Source: SH-MAG3 sp036374995 (GTDB lineage Bacteria > Gemmatimonadota > Gemmatimonadetes > Longimicrobiales > RSA9). Taken from it: 64,000 bases of DNA. The position numbers were made by a program, and so were the translations under genes. The first letter of the stretch is position 1, and each line of letters begins with the position of its first letter. The notes under the pieces were generated by a model. It saw only the letters and a program-made list of their open reading frames with translations. It had not been told where the DNA came from and did not search any database. This document shows positions 43,268 through 51,911 of this stretch, piece by piece. The stretch is taken from positions 1 through 64,000 of the forward strand of contig DASUSS010000101.1 of assembly GCA_036374995.1 (NCBI GenBank), read 5' to 3'.

Positions 43268-44224
43268 ATGCCGACGCAGGGTCAGGATTTCTTCAGAGCG
43301 CTGATCGAGCGGTCGCGGGATGCCGTCGTCGTCGCCGATCAGGCAGGTCATATCATCTACCAGAGTCCCGGCACGCTGGAACAGCTCGGGTACGAGGCGG
43401 ACGTGTGTCTGGGGCGCCATGTCATGGAGTTCGTGCACCCCGACGACGCAGCTGTGGTGCAGGAGGCGTTGGGTCTGGCGCGACGGGATCCCGGAACGAG
43501 CCACGCGATGGAGGTGCGTCTGTGGACCGGTTTCGGGTCGTGGTACTGGGTCGAAGTGCGCGCGACGAACATGATCCACGTACCGGCCGTCGGCGGCACC
43601 GTATTGAACACGATCGTCATTCAGGACCGCAAGGCGCTGGAGCTGCGGAATGCCGCAGCGCGACTGGATCCTCATTTCCTGTACAACGTGCTTCACTCGA
43701 TCGCGACCATGGTGCGCGATGGGCAGGGTGATGAGGCGGTGGAGGCGATCATGCGGCTGCGCGAGCTGACGGCCGGCAGGCTGGGTGTCGTGGACGATCG
43801 CCTGATCCCGCTCTCGGCGGAATGGCAGTGGGTACGGGACTACTTCGCCCTGGAGCAGCTCCGCTTCGGGTCGGACATGCGGGTCGTGGTCGAGCCGCTG
43901 CCGCCGGCCCTCGTGTACACGCGCGTACCGTGCAGGATCGTGCAACCGCTCGCCGAGAACGCAGTGAAGCACGGGCTCCAGTGCCGACCTGGCGGCGGGG
44001 ACATCCGGCTCCATGCCGACCTCGAAGGCAACTGCGTCCGGATCACCGTCAGCGAGGAGGGAACTGCGCGCGATGAGAACGGTAGCGCGGAGGGACTCGG
44101 CGTGGGACTGGAGACGACGCGACGGCGCCTCCAGCTGCATTATGGCGAGGGCACGAGGCTGGAACTGGATGTCGGCACTACGTTCAGTAGAGCCTTGCTC
44201 GAGCTTCCGTTTACGAGAGCATGA
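43268..44224 (+). CDS. PAS-domain sensor kinase, LytS-type
   Basis: 318 residues from ATG at 43268; the upstream frame is open but looks untranslated. No TM segment. PAS domain 10-120: 'ALIERSRDAVVVADQAGHII', 'YQSPGTLEQLGY', 'GRHVMEFVHPDD'. Kinase core 'ARLDPHFLYNVLHSI' (His136) and 'RIVQPLAENAVKHGL' (N box); the G boxes are weak ('GLGVGLETTRRRL'). A decayed close paralogue lies at 61286-61562. No response regulator is adjacent. Confidence 0.9.
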   Translation: MPTQGQDFFRALIERSRDAVVVADQAGHIIYQSPGTLEQLGYEADVCLGRHVMEFVHPDDAAVVQEALGLARRDPGTSHAMEVRLWTGFGSWYWVEVRATNMIHVPAVGGTVLNTIVIQDRKALELRNAAARLDPHFLYNVLHSIATMVRDGQGDEAVEAIMRLRELTAGRLGVVDDRLIPLSAEWQWVRDYFALEQLRFGSDMRVVVEPLPPALVYTRVPCRIVQPLAENAVKHGLQCRPGGGDIRLHADLEGNCVRITVSEEGTARDENGSAEGLGVGLETTRRRLQLHYGEGTRLELDVGTTFSRALLELPFTRA

Positions 44225-44332
44225 CGCTGCCATGCCAGGAACGTGATGGCACGACATAGAGGATGCGGGACGGGCACCGTTGACGTCCGCATCGACAGCA
44301 CGACGCAATGGCTCCAGCGAACGGAGGAGATA

Positions 44333-44905
44333 ATGTCGAAAGGCGCAGCGGCTGCGATCACGGCAGTGGGTATCGGCATCCTTGCGGTGGTCGTGGCGGG
44401 ACGCCTCCGCTGGCACGCGCGCAGTGCGACCCGGAGCAGGTTCAGGTGATGCTCCTCGGCACCTTTCACTTCGCGCCGGCGGAGGCCGTGGATATTCTCG
44501 GACCGGAGCGCCAGGCAGACCTGGGCCGTCTTCTCGACGAGCTGGAGAAGTTCGCGCCGGACAAGGTCACCGTCGAGTTTCCGTACGCCCGGAACGATGA
44601 GTTGCACACGCAGTATGCACGCTACCTGGAGGTTGCGGAGAACGGTCTCCGGTCGCGCAACGAGATCCACCGGGTCGGCTTCCGCCTGGCACGCCGACTC
44701 GGGCACGACCGGGTCTATGGAGTCGACGTACCGATGAACCTCTGGCATGACTCGATTCAGATCTTCGACGACGAGTATCCGCGCGCGCGGCGAGCTGCGC
44801 CGTAAATGGAATGTCCGCTACCCTCGTCGGTGGTTCCCATGTTCCGGTACTCAGGCACATCATCGACGCCACACCGCAGCTCTGTGTGGTCGAATCAATG
44901 ACGGC
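44333..44905 (+). pseudogene. DUF5694 gene remnant, frameshifted and internally deleted
   Basis: A good start (RBS ggaggag, ATG 44333) gives a signal peptide ('ITAVGIGILAVVVAG') that soon stops at 44449. One frame over, the DUF5694 body follows: 'VQVMLLGTFHFAPAEAVDIL', 'ERQADLGRLLDELEKFAPDKV', 'FRLARRLGHDRVYGVDVP', which stops at 44805. In the first frame again, 'GSHVPVLRHIIDATPQLCVV' (44813 on) matches the family's C-terminal end. So a frameshift near 44400, an internal deletion near 44790 and a lost middle. The family's function is unknown (TraB/ChaN-like). Confidence 0.7.
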
Positions 44906-45325
44906 GATCACGGCAGCCGCCGCACGCGAGACTCCGCTCAGTCCGCCCGCAAGGCGCGATTCGGGTCCACCGCCACCCTCCGGCCCCTAGAGCAGGTCGC
45001 GGAGGGGCAACGATCGCGCGCAGCTCGTCATGTTCGTTCGCAGCTCTTGCAGTGACACCCGCTCCTGGAGCGACGACGATGCGCTCGTCTACGGTTGCCC
45101 GGCCGGCGTACGATTCGTCGTGGAGGGTGTGAGCAGGAGAGGGACTCCAGGCGGAGCCGCGTCAGTCAGGCCTGGATCCCGGAGCTCCCAACCACAGCCG
45201 GAGGCAACCTTCCCGAGGCGCCGAAATGGCGTTTGGATCTTCTATCCCAGGTCTCGAGTCGGGAGCGGAAACCGGCCGTGCCGCGGCGGCGTAATGCAGG
45301 TACACACCGGAACCCAGGGGGCGTT
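44906..45325. other. Gene-free stretch of about 420 bp
   Basis: Between the DUF5694 remnant and the chimeric ORF. The frame of the chimera is open from 45095 but its first 77 codons look non-coding. No known motif, RNA or dyad was found; it may be worn-out coding sequence. Confidence 0.4.
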
Positions 45326-47650
45326 TTGGCGAATTCCTGGGCACAGGCCGGCGGCTGGTGCGGCGCAGCAACCGCGGTGATCTACCTCGTGCTCGTATTC
45401 CTGCAGCTGCCCATGTCGATCGGTCGAGTCTTCTTCTTCGGGGTGTCACTGCTGATCGTGGTGGCCATGCTCGGCCTGTACCACGTGCTGCGCGCGCACC
45501 GCAGGAGCGTGATACTCGACGTGGGCGCCGTGTTCACGGTCGCGGGCGCTGTCATCATGAATCTGACGGCGGTGGTGCAGAATTCGCTGCTGCACTACGC
45601 CAACGCCGCCACGCCGCACGATGTGGATCCAACCCTACGCAGGACCGTTCTCGCACTGCTGACGGGCGCAGTATGCGTCTCCGGCGCGGGCGCGCAGGAG
45701 ACGGCGGGCAGGCAAGCGGGCGCCGTGTTCCTGCTGGAAGCAGTGCGCGGCCGACTCGAGGTCCAGGACGCGTCGCTGGCTTCGTTCCAGGCGACCGTCC
45801 GTGAACGCATCTCCGTGGCCGTGCGCTCGCCCGTGCGCGAACACCTGGTCTATCGGCGCGAGATGGCCGCTCACCTGGACTGGAGTCGAACGGCGCGTCC
45901 CCGGATCCGGATGCTCGCTGCACGCGAGTACCGCGCGGTGCCCGGCACGGGGGTGCTGGTGCTGGACGGCGTCGAACGGGAGGCGTTCGACCTCGTGTTC
46001 GAGCCCGGTTCGCAGCTTCGCAGCATCGGCTTCGGTTCGTTCCGCCTCGGCGATCACCCGCTCGCCCCGGCTTCGGACGGGCGCTACCGCTTCGCGCTGG
46101 GCGACACCATGGATCTGCAGCTTCCGGGCGGCCGCACGCTGCACCTCATCGAAGTGCGCATCGACCCGATACAGGCCGTATTCCCGGCGGTGAGCGGGTC
46201 GATGTGGATCGACGACGCGTCGCACACGGTGGTGCGCGAGGTCTACTCGCCGATCGTGGACCCGGACGTCGGCTCGACGGGCGTGCCGTTCATTGGTGAC
46301 GTGAGCATGAAGGTCGAACGGATCGTCATCGAGCACGGGCTGTGGGAGCTGCGCTGGTGGCTGCCGCGCGTGCTCACGTTCGAAGGCACAGTCGCTGTCG
46401 GCCGGCTGGCCGGGGCGACATTCCGTTACGAGCGTGCCTACAGCGACTACACCGTGCTGGGCGTGATCGCCGACGCCGCGCCGGCGGTGCCGCCGGATCC
46501 GACTACGCGACGCTGGGTCGTCGAGGTGCCGTCGGACCGATCGAGTCTGCTGCACAGCGACGAGCTTCCGACATCCATCTTCAGTCCCGAAACGCCCGCG
46601 GCCGCCGCGCTCACTGCGCTGCGCGATGCGCCCTGGCCGGCGCGGCCGCCGCGAACGCTGCAGCCACGCGTGACGTACGCCCACATCGCGCCTCTCGACC
46701 TTATGCGGTACAACCGCGTCGAAGGCGTCAGCGTCGGCGCGCGCGCCGGCGTGCGCAGGTGGTGGGGCACTGCCGAAGTCACGGCCCGCGCTGCAACCGC
46801 CCGCTGGAATCCCGAGCTCACGACCCGCATCCTCCACGAGCGCGACCAGGCTACGCTGAGCGTGGCCGTGTTCCATCGGATCGACGCGATGGAACTGCAC
46901 GGCGCCGCACCGGGAGGCACCGGTTCGCTGAATGCGCTGCTGTTCGGTCATGATGACGCCGACTACTACCGCGCCACGGGTGCCGCCATCGAATTCGCGC
47001 GCGGCGGCGCCGCCAGGCTGCGCGTCCGACTCGGTGCGCAGCGCGAGGCGCCGCTCGACGCAGCTGCCGACTGGACGCTGCCGCGCCTGCTGGGCCGGCA
47101 GCGCCCGCTGCGTCCCAACACGCGGGCGCTGACAGCCACTCTGGTCCGGCCGGCCATCATGCTCGAGGCGAGCGGTGGTTCGAACGAGGTCGGGCGCTGG
47201 CAGGTCCGGCTCGCCGGAGATGCCGCGGGCGGAACGTTCGATTTCGCCCGGGCCGCCCTCTTCCTGCGAGCGGGTACGCGCGAGCATGCGCGGCTGACGG
47301 CCGCCGCCGACGTCGCGGCAGGAATGTCGTGGGGCGAGGTGCCGCCCCAGCACGAGTGGCTGCTCGGCGGCGCGGCATCACTGCGCGGCTACCCCGGTGC
47401 AACGCTCACCGGCAGCCGGTTTGCCATCGCACGACTCGATGTCTCCGCCGGCAGCCCCGCCACGCGCATTCACGTCTTCACCGATGTCGGGACCACGCGC
47501 AACAGCATCACGCCGGAACGGACGGGCCGGCGCGAGGACGTGGGTGTCGGCCTGGGGCTTCTCGACGGCGCGTTGCGCATCGACGTCGCGCACGCATTGC
47601 ACTCGCCACGGGGGTGGCGTGTGTCGCTCTCGGGTCCGGCCGGATTGTGA
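45326..47650 (+). CDS. Chimeric ORF: inner-membrane protein start fused to outer-membrane barrel protein
   Basis: 774 residues from a TTG at 45326 (agggg five bases before). Residues 1-105 are the start of a small multi-TM protein ('ANSWAQAGGWCGAATAVIYL', 'VFFFGVSLLIVVAMLGLYHVL'). At about 45638 the sequence 'LRRTVLALLTGAVCVSGAGAQ' runs straight into what looks like the signal peptide of a secreted protein, but with no Met. The rest is a large beta-rich protein ending in a BamA/surface-antigen-like barrel ('LLGGAASLRGYPGATLTGSRFAIARLDV', 'HVFTDVG', 'VGVGLGLLDGALRIDVAHAL'). A deletion seems to have joined two genes in frame. Whether the fusion is made and exported is unknown. Confidence 0.75.
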   Translation: MANSWAQAGGWCGAATAVIYLVLVFLQLPMSIGRVFFFGVSLLIVVAMLGLYHVLRAHRRSVILDVGAVFTVAGAVIMNLTAVVQNSLLHYANAATPHDVDPTLRRTVLALLTGAVCVSGAGAQETAGRQAGAVFLLEAVRGRLEVQDASLASFQATVRERISVAVRSPVREHLVYRREMAAHLDWSRTARPRIRMLAAREYRAVPGTGVLVLDGVEREAFDLVFEPGSQLRSIGFGSFRLGDHPLAPASDGRYRFALGDTMDLQLPGGRTLHLIEVRIDPIQAVFPAVSGSMWIDDASHTVVREVYSPIVDPDVGSTGVPFIGDVSMKVERIVIEHGLWELRWWLPRVLTFEGTVAVGRLAGATFRYERAYSDYTVLGVIADAAPAVPPDPTTRRWVVEVPSDRSSLLHSDELPTSIFSPETPAAAALTALRDAPWPARPPRTLQPRVTYAHIAPLDLMRYNRVEGVSVGARAGVRRWWGTAEVTARAATARWNPELTTRILHERDQATLSVAVFHRIDAMELHGAAPGGTGSLNALLFGHDDADYYRATGAAIEFARGGAARLRVRLGAQREAPLDAAADWTLPRLLGRQRPLRPNTRALTATLVRPAIMLEASGGSNEVGRWQVRLAGDAAGGTFDFARAALFLRAGTREHARLTAAADVAAGMSWGEVPPQHEWLLGGAASLRGYPGATLTGSRFAIARLDVSAGSPATRIHVFTDVGTTRNSITPERTGRREDVGVGLGLLDGALRIDVAHALHSPRGWRVSLSGPAGL

Positions 47651-48102
47651 CGACCGACTGCCGGCGGGACCCGAGCCGGTCACGCAACACTTGCATCCTG
47701 CGATGCTGCTCGCCGGCGCCGAGCGCGCGGTCGGCGTATGGCAGCGTCGCGGCTGGCGCACCCGCGTCAGGTACGCATCCAGCGCCGCCCGGCGACCACC
47801 GGTGAACCTCAGGACTCCGCCGCGCGGTCAGCACACGCGCCGCGTGAGCCGCAGTCAAGCGCTGCCGAAATGCAGGAGAGGGACTCCGGCTGCAATTGAT
47901 GTGTGATGCCACTCCCGTGGCACAGTCGCTTTCGTCGCGCACTGAGCGCGCAGCCACTGCGACCATGACGGCAAATTGCCGACAGATCACACGTGAATAT
48001 CCCGACACCCGCGTGTGCGCGCCGATGTATCCTGAGCCTGTTCACATTTCCGCAGGCGGAAGCTGAACGCCTCCACGACTGCTCGTTCCGGATCGACACG
48101 CC
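47651..48102. other. Gene-free stretch of about 450 bp
   Basis: Follows the chimeric ORF. It contains a small hairpin TGCCAC-TCCC-GTGGCA at 47907-47922, possibly a weak terminator, and the promoter region of the M1-like gene. No gene is supported on either strand. Confidence 0.4.
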
Positions 48103-50196
48103 ATGACAGCCCTTCACGACCGCGTCGCTGGTCGCTGGGAACGTTGCCGAGGTGAGACATGTGCGACCGGCGGAGGATTCCTCACCGGTTCGCTGGCCGC
48201 GCTGCTGGCCGTGATTGCAGCCGGTCCACTCCAGGCCCAGTCCCGTCCGAGCGCCGGACGGGGTGGGTACGAATACATCGACAGCGTGTCGCTGGACCTG
48301 GTCGTGGATGTGAATCGGGACCTGTCGGCGTACCGGGCCGAGGCGACGTTCCGCTTCCGCGCCCGCGACGCCGGCGCCGAGTTGAGATTCCTGTACAACG
48401 GGATCGATTCGGTAGCGGAGCTCGAAGCGATCGAGCTGGACGGGCGATCCGTAGACCGGTCACTGGTGCAACACCTCCCCGATGAGGGCGCTTTTGTCAT
48501 CGATGGTCGAAGGGTGGCTCTGACGCCGGGGGCACACACGCTGAGAGTCGTCGGTCCGACGATCTACAGGCAGCCGGACGACATTGTGCGGTTCGGCAAC
48601 TGGCACCCGCACTGGAATGACTGGGACGAGGCCATGCCCGTTCGCATGGAGGTCAGGACGCCGGCCCACGTCGCCGCGGTCGGGTCCGGCCGTCTCGTGA
48701 GCGACAGCGTGATGGGGGATCGGCGAACCACCCGCTGGCAGAGCATCGGCCCCACGTTCTGGATGCTGCTCACGGTCGCTCCCTACCGTGTGGATCGCGT
48801 GCGGCGCGGCGCTCGCGAGCTTCTGATCTACAGACAGGACGACCTCGCGGGGATCGACGCGGAGCCGGCCGGCGACGTGTTCTTCCAGGTGCTGGAGTTC
48901 CTCGAGACGCAGATCGGGCCGCTGCAACGCGACACGTTCGGTCTGCTCGTCCGATCGGGCCTCCCGAATGCGATGATGGACGGCGTCATGACCATGTCCA
49001 TGGATTACTACGCGCAGGTTCGGCAACAACCGGACAACCTGCGCCCGCTCTTCGGGCACGAGCTGTCGCACCTCTGGTGGGGCGGCCTCGTGAAGGCCCG
49101 CGGGCCAGGTGCCCTGTGGCTGATCGAGAGCTTCGCCGAGTACTGGCGCACGCTCTACGAGGCGGCGTCTGGCGGGAATCCTCTGCCGTGGGACGTGCGC
49201 CGACGTCTCGTCCTGTCGCGCGCCCGCGAAACCGGGCTGCCGTCGCTCATGCAGGCCACGCACGAGCACCCGGTGGTGCCGTACCAGAAGGGACCACACG
49301 TCCTGCACATGCTGGAGGCAGAAATCGGGAGGGAAGCTCTGGCCCGCGTTTTCCGGCTCCATTTCGCACGAACGAAGCACGGCTATGCCGATGTCGCAGG
49401 ATTCCTCGGGATCGTCAACGAGCTGACGGGTGGTGATTTCACGTGGTTCTTCGAGCAGTGGCTGGAACGCTCGACGGGTCCCCGGCTCTCGTTCGACAGC
49501 ATCTCGGTCGCGCGACGCGACTCGGGATTTGTCGTCACGGGCGTGATCTCCCAGAGCCGGCCGACATACCGGCTGCAGCTGCCAGTCGAAGTGCGTCTGG
49601 CCGACGGACGCACGTCGACCCGAACCGTGCAGGTGGAGGGCGAGTCCACGCGTTTCCGATTCGAGTACCGCGCGCGTCCGCTCGAGCTCGTGCTGGACCC
49701 GGGCGGTGACGTGTTCCGCTGGAGCGATCCGGCAGAGCTGCCGCTGTCGTTCGACGAGGCCTGGACGAACCTCGAACGGGACTCAGCGGTGTCGATACAG
49801 GCCCATGGGAGCTGGGTTGCACCAGCGGTTCGCAGCGCTTTCGAGGACCTGCTGCGGGAAACCGTGCCCGGAATCCGCATTGTCGCGCGCGAGGCGGAGG
49901 CACCATACAGCCTCATCGTCCTGGGAGCACCGTCATCGTCGCCTGGTGGAGAAGCGTGCGGCGAGGAGGCAGCGTGGACGCCGGACCGCTGGGCGTGGGT
50001 CCGCAGCATGGATAGGAATCCAGGTCGGTTCATCATGGGGATCGGCGGCGACCCTGATGTCTGGGGCCTCACGAACGGCAGCGTTCCGGAGCCGCTGCCG
50101 CGGAACGACAACATGTCGGTCCGTCATGTCGGCGAGACGCGCACGGGGTCGGTGCCCGCTCTTCCGCGGACCTGCGTCAGACTGCTCGCGCGGTAG
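48103..50196 (+). CDS. M1-family-like secreted metallopeptidase with degenerate GAMEN motif
   Basis: 697 residues; a long N-terminus precedes the signal helix ('GSLAALLAVIAAGPLQAQ'). N-terminal beta domain as in M1 aminopeptidases ('YRAEATFRFRARDAGAELRFLYN'). Zinc site 'GHELSHLWWGGLV' (His319, Glu320, His323) followed after 18 residues by 'LIESFAEYW' (Glu342), matching HExxH-x18-E. The aminopeptidase GAMEN motif, which binds the substrate N-terminus, is replaced by 'PNAMMDG', so classical aminopeptidase activity is doubtful. The C-terminal domain (500-697) is less conserved. Likely periplasmic. Confidence 0.88.
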   Translation: MTALHDRVAGRWERCRGETCATGGGFLTGSLAALLAVIAAGPLQAQSRPSAGRGGYEYIDSVSLDLVVDVNRDLSAYRAEATFRFRARDAGAELRFLYNGIDSVAELEAIELDGRSVDRSLVQHLPDEGAFVIDGRRVALTPGAHTLRVVGPTIYRQPDDIVRFGNWHPHWNDWDEAMPVRMEVRTPAHVAAVGSGRLVSDSVMGDRRTTRWQSIGPTFWMLLTVAPYRVDRVRRGARELLIYRQDDLAGIDAEPAGDVFFQVLEFLETQIGPLQRDTFGLLVRSGLPNAMMDGVMTMSMDYYAQVRQQPDNLRPLFGHELSHLWWGGLVKARGPGALWLIESFAEYWRTLYEAASGGNPLPWDVRRRLVLSRARETGLPSLMQATHEHPVVPYQKGPHVLHMLEAEIGREALARVFRLHFARTKHGYADVAGFLGIVNELTGGDFTWFFEQWLERSTGPRLSFDSISVARRDSGFVVTGVISQSRPTYRLQLPVEVRLADGRTSTRTVQVEGESTRFRFEYRARPLELVLDPGGDVFRWSDPAELPLSFDEAWTNLERDSAVSIQAHGSWVAPAVRSAFEDLLRETVPGIRIVAREAEAPYSLIVLGAPSSSPGGEACGEEAAWTPDRWAWVRSMDRNPGRFIMGIGGDPDVWGLTNGSVPEPLPRNDNMSVRHVGETRTGSVPALPRTCVRLLAR

Positions 50197-50227
50197 AATT
50201 GAGCGCTCACGCAGTGGATCGACCACG

Positions 50228-50794
50228 CTACCGCAGCAGTGCTCCGATCCGTGAGCCTGCGGCCGTGAGGAGGCCCTGTGACAGGGCGTACGCGACACGG
50301 CGGCCGCTGTCGGAGGTGTTGACATTGCTGAGCACATGATCCACACCGATGACGGCCGCAGCGCCTGCCAGCGCCCCGATGATCGCACCCGGACCGTTCG
50401 GCTCCGTTCCAGCCAGCCGACCGAAGAGGTAGGCACCGCCGGCTGAGACCGCTGTGCCCATCAGCACCGCCGTGGTCGCAGTGCCGAGCGCACACGTCAG
50501 CTCGGCCGCACAGTCGCCGGCGAGAAGTGCGACTGCGCCAAAGCCTGCTGCCGAGCCGGCGATCCCGCCGAGCGACTCGATGCCGAAAGCCGCGAGCGGC
50601 GCACGCTCCCGGACGAGCACACCGGCAGCTGGCACGATGGCGCGTGAGACACTGGAGTCAGGAGAATGGATCGACGACCGGACGACGTGCACGGCCGACA
50701 CATCGTCGCTGAACGGAGCGGTCGCGTTCTGACCGTATGCATCGCCCCCGAACACGACCAGGCACAGCGGCCAGAGCACGGGGATTCGCTTCAT
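50228..50794 (-). CDS. Hypothetical protein with glycine-zipper-like membrane segments
   Basis: 188 residues with a signal peptide ('LWPLCLVVFGGDAYGQ'). Several Gly/Ala-rich hydrophobic stretches ('GGIAGSAAGFGAVALLAG', 'AVLMGTAVSAGGAYLFG', 'AIIGALAGAAAVIGVDHV') resemble glycine-zipper membrane helices. A Cys pair sits in 'GDCAAELTC'. Convergent with the M1-like gene, 31 bp apart. No family recognised. Confidence 0.75.
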   Translation of the reverse strand: MKRIPVLWPLCLVVFGGDAYGQNATAPFSDDVSAVHVVRSSIHSPDSSVSRAIVPAAGVLVRERAPLAAFGIESLGGIAGSAAGFGAVALLAGDCAAELTCALGTATTAVLMGTAVSAGGAYLFGRLAGTEPNGPGAIIGALAGAAAVIGVDHVLSNVNTSDSGRRVAYALSQGLLTAAGSRIGALLR

Positions 50795-50927
50795 GGTCGG
50801 CTCCGCTCCTGAAGAAATGACACTACCGCAGTCGGCAAGTTACACTCAAGACCCGCTCGAAGGACCGGACGCAGCACCAGCTGAGATCTGGAGAGCATGA
50901 CACGCAGGTCCGGATTGTGAAATGCAG

Positions 50928-51719
50928 TCATTGCACGCCGTCTGTCAGCCGGCCTCGAAACCGGGCAGGGCCTCGTTTAACCCCATGCGGTGCAAGAAGT
51001 GTCACGGCCACCGATAACACGATGGTCAGCAGCCGCGCGATATTGGCGAGCCAGCCTCCCAGCGCAGTCGTATCGACTTCGAAGATGTACCACCAGAGGT
51101 TCATCAGTGCGTGGAGCATGATCGGCACCCACAGATTCTGCCAGCGCGCATAGAGCCAGGCGAACCAGATGCTGCCGATGGCAGTGACGGCAAACACACC
51201 GATCGCCTGCATCACGTCCGCTGCCTGATACAGGTGTCCCAGTGAGAAGAAAAGGGTCGGGATCAGGACGGCGGCCAGGAAGCGCCACTGCGCGCGCTGG
51301 TAGAGTTGCCCGAAGGCGTAGCCCCGATAGAGCACCTCTTCGCCGACGGGTGAGAAGAACGCGGTCACCGCGAGCTGTTGAGGAGAGTATTCCACCCGCA
51401 GTGCGCCCGTGATCGAAAAGGCCACCAGCATGGGAGCAGTTGCGAGAAACGCGACCGCGGCGGCCGTTCCGACCGATGACACCAGCCCAAGCTCTGCGGC
51501 CACGCGCCGAAGTCCGCTGCGGAGCACGACGCCGACCGCCAGGAAGATGACGGCGATCTGTGCGGTCTTGACCGCGGCCGCATGCGCGTAGCCGTCCCAG
51601 CGAACGAGGTGCCCGATCAGAGTGGGAAGTGCGTGGACGGCAAACAGAAATACTGCCAGCGTGATCAGCGCGATGGTGGCGCGTCCGGGAGCGGCCGCGA
51701 CTGGCGGTTCAGCCTGCAT
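50928..51719 (-). CDS. CPBP-family intramembrane metalloprotease
   Basis: 263 residues from the ATG at 51719; the frame is also open from a TTG at 51776. About seven TM helices. CPBP (Abi/CAAX protease) motifs: 'VGEEVLYRGYAFGQLYQ' (EExxxR), 'IPTLFFSLGHLYQAAD' (His), and 'MLHALMNLWWYIF' (H/N motif). This family cleaves membrane-bound substrates such as prenylated proteins or bacteriocin-related peptides; bacterial substrates are mostly unknown. Stands alone between the zipper protein and the retropepsin gene. Confidence 0.92.
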   Translation of the reverse strand: MQAEPPVAAAPGRATIALITLAVFLFAVHALPTLIGHLVRWDGYAHAAAVKTAQIAVIFLAVGVVLRSGLRRVAAELGLVSSVGTAAAVAFLATAPMLVAFSITGALRVEYSPQQLAVTAFFSPVGEEVLYRGYAFGQLYQRAQWRFLAAVLIPTLFFSLGHLYQAADVMQAIGVFAVTAIGSIWFAWLYARWQNLWVPIMLHALMNLWWYIFEVDTTALGGWLANIARLLTIVLSVAVTLLAPHGVKRGPARFRGRLTDGVQ

Positions 51720-51911
51720 GGGATCACGCCTGACTTCGGAGTCGAACGTCCGACTGGCACCATCACCAGGCGCCAATTGACTGCCGCGAACACCGACGCC
51801 GCAACGTGGACTGAACGAAGTGCAGAACTCGTCGTGCGAGAAGCAGCCTGCGCTGATGAGCGGATGCGGCGTTCACTGCGTTCCCCGGCGGCGGTCGGCG
51901 TGGGACCTTAC

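Noticed and set aside
47907..47922. Hairpin TGCCAC-TCCC-GTGGCA as a terminator for the chimeric ORF
   Set aside because: Too short and 250 bp away from the stop; noted only in the description of the gap.
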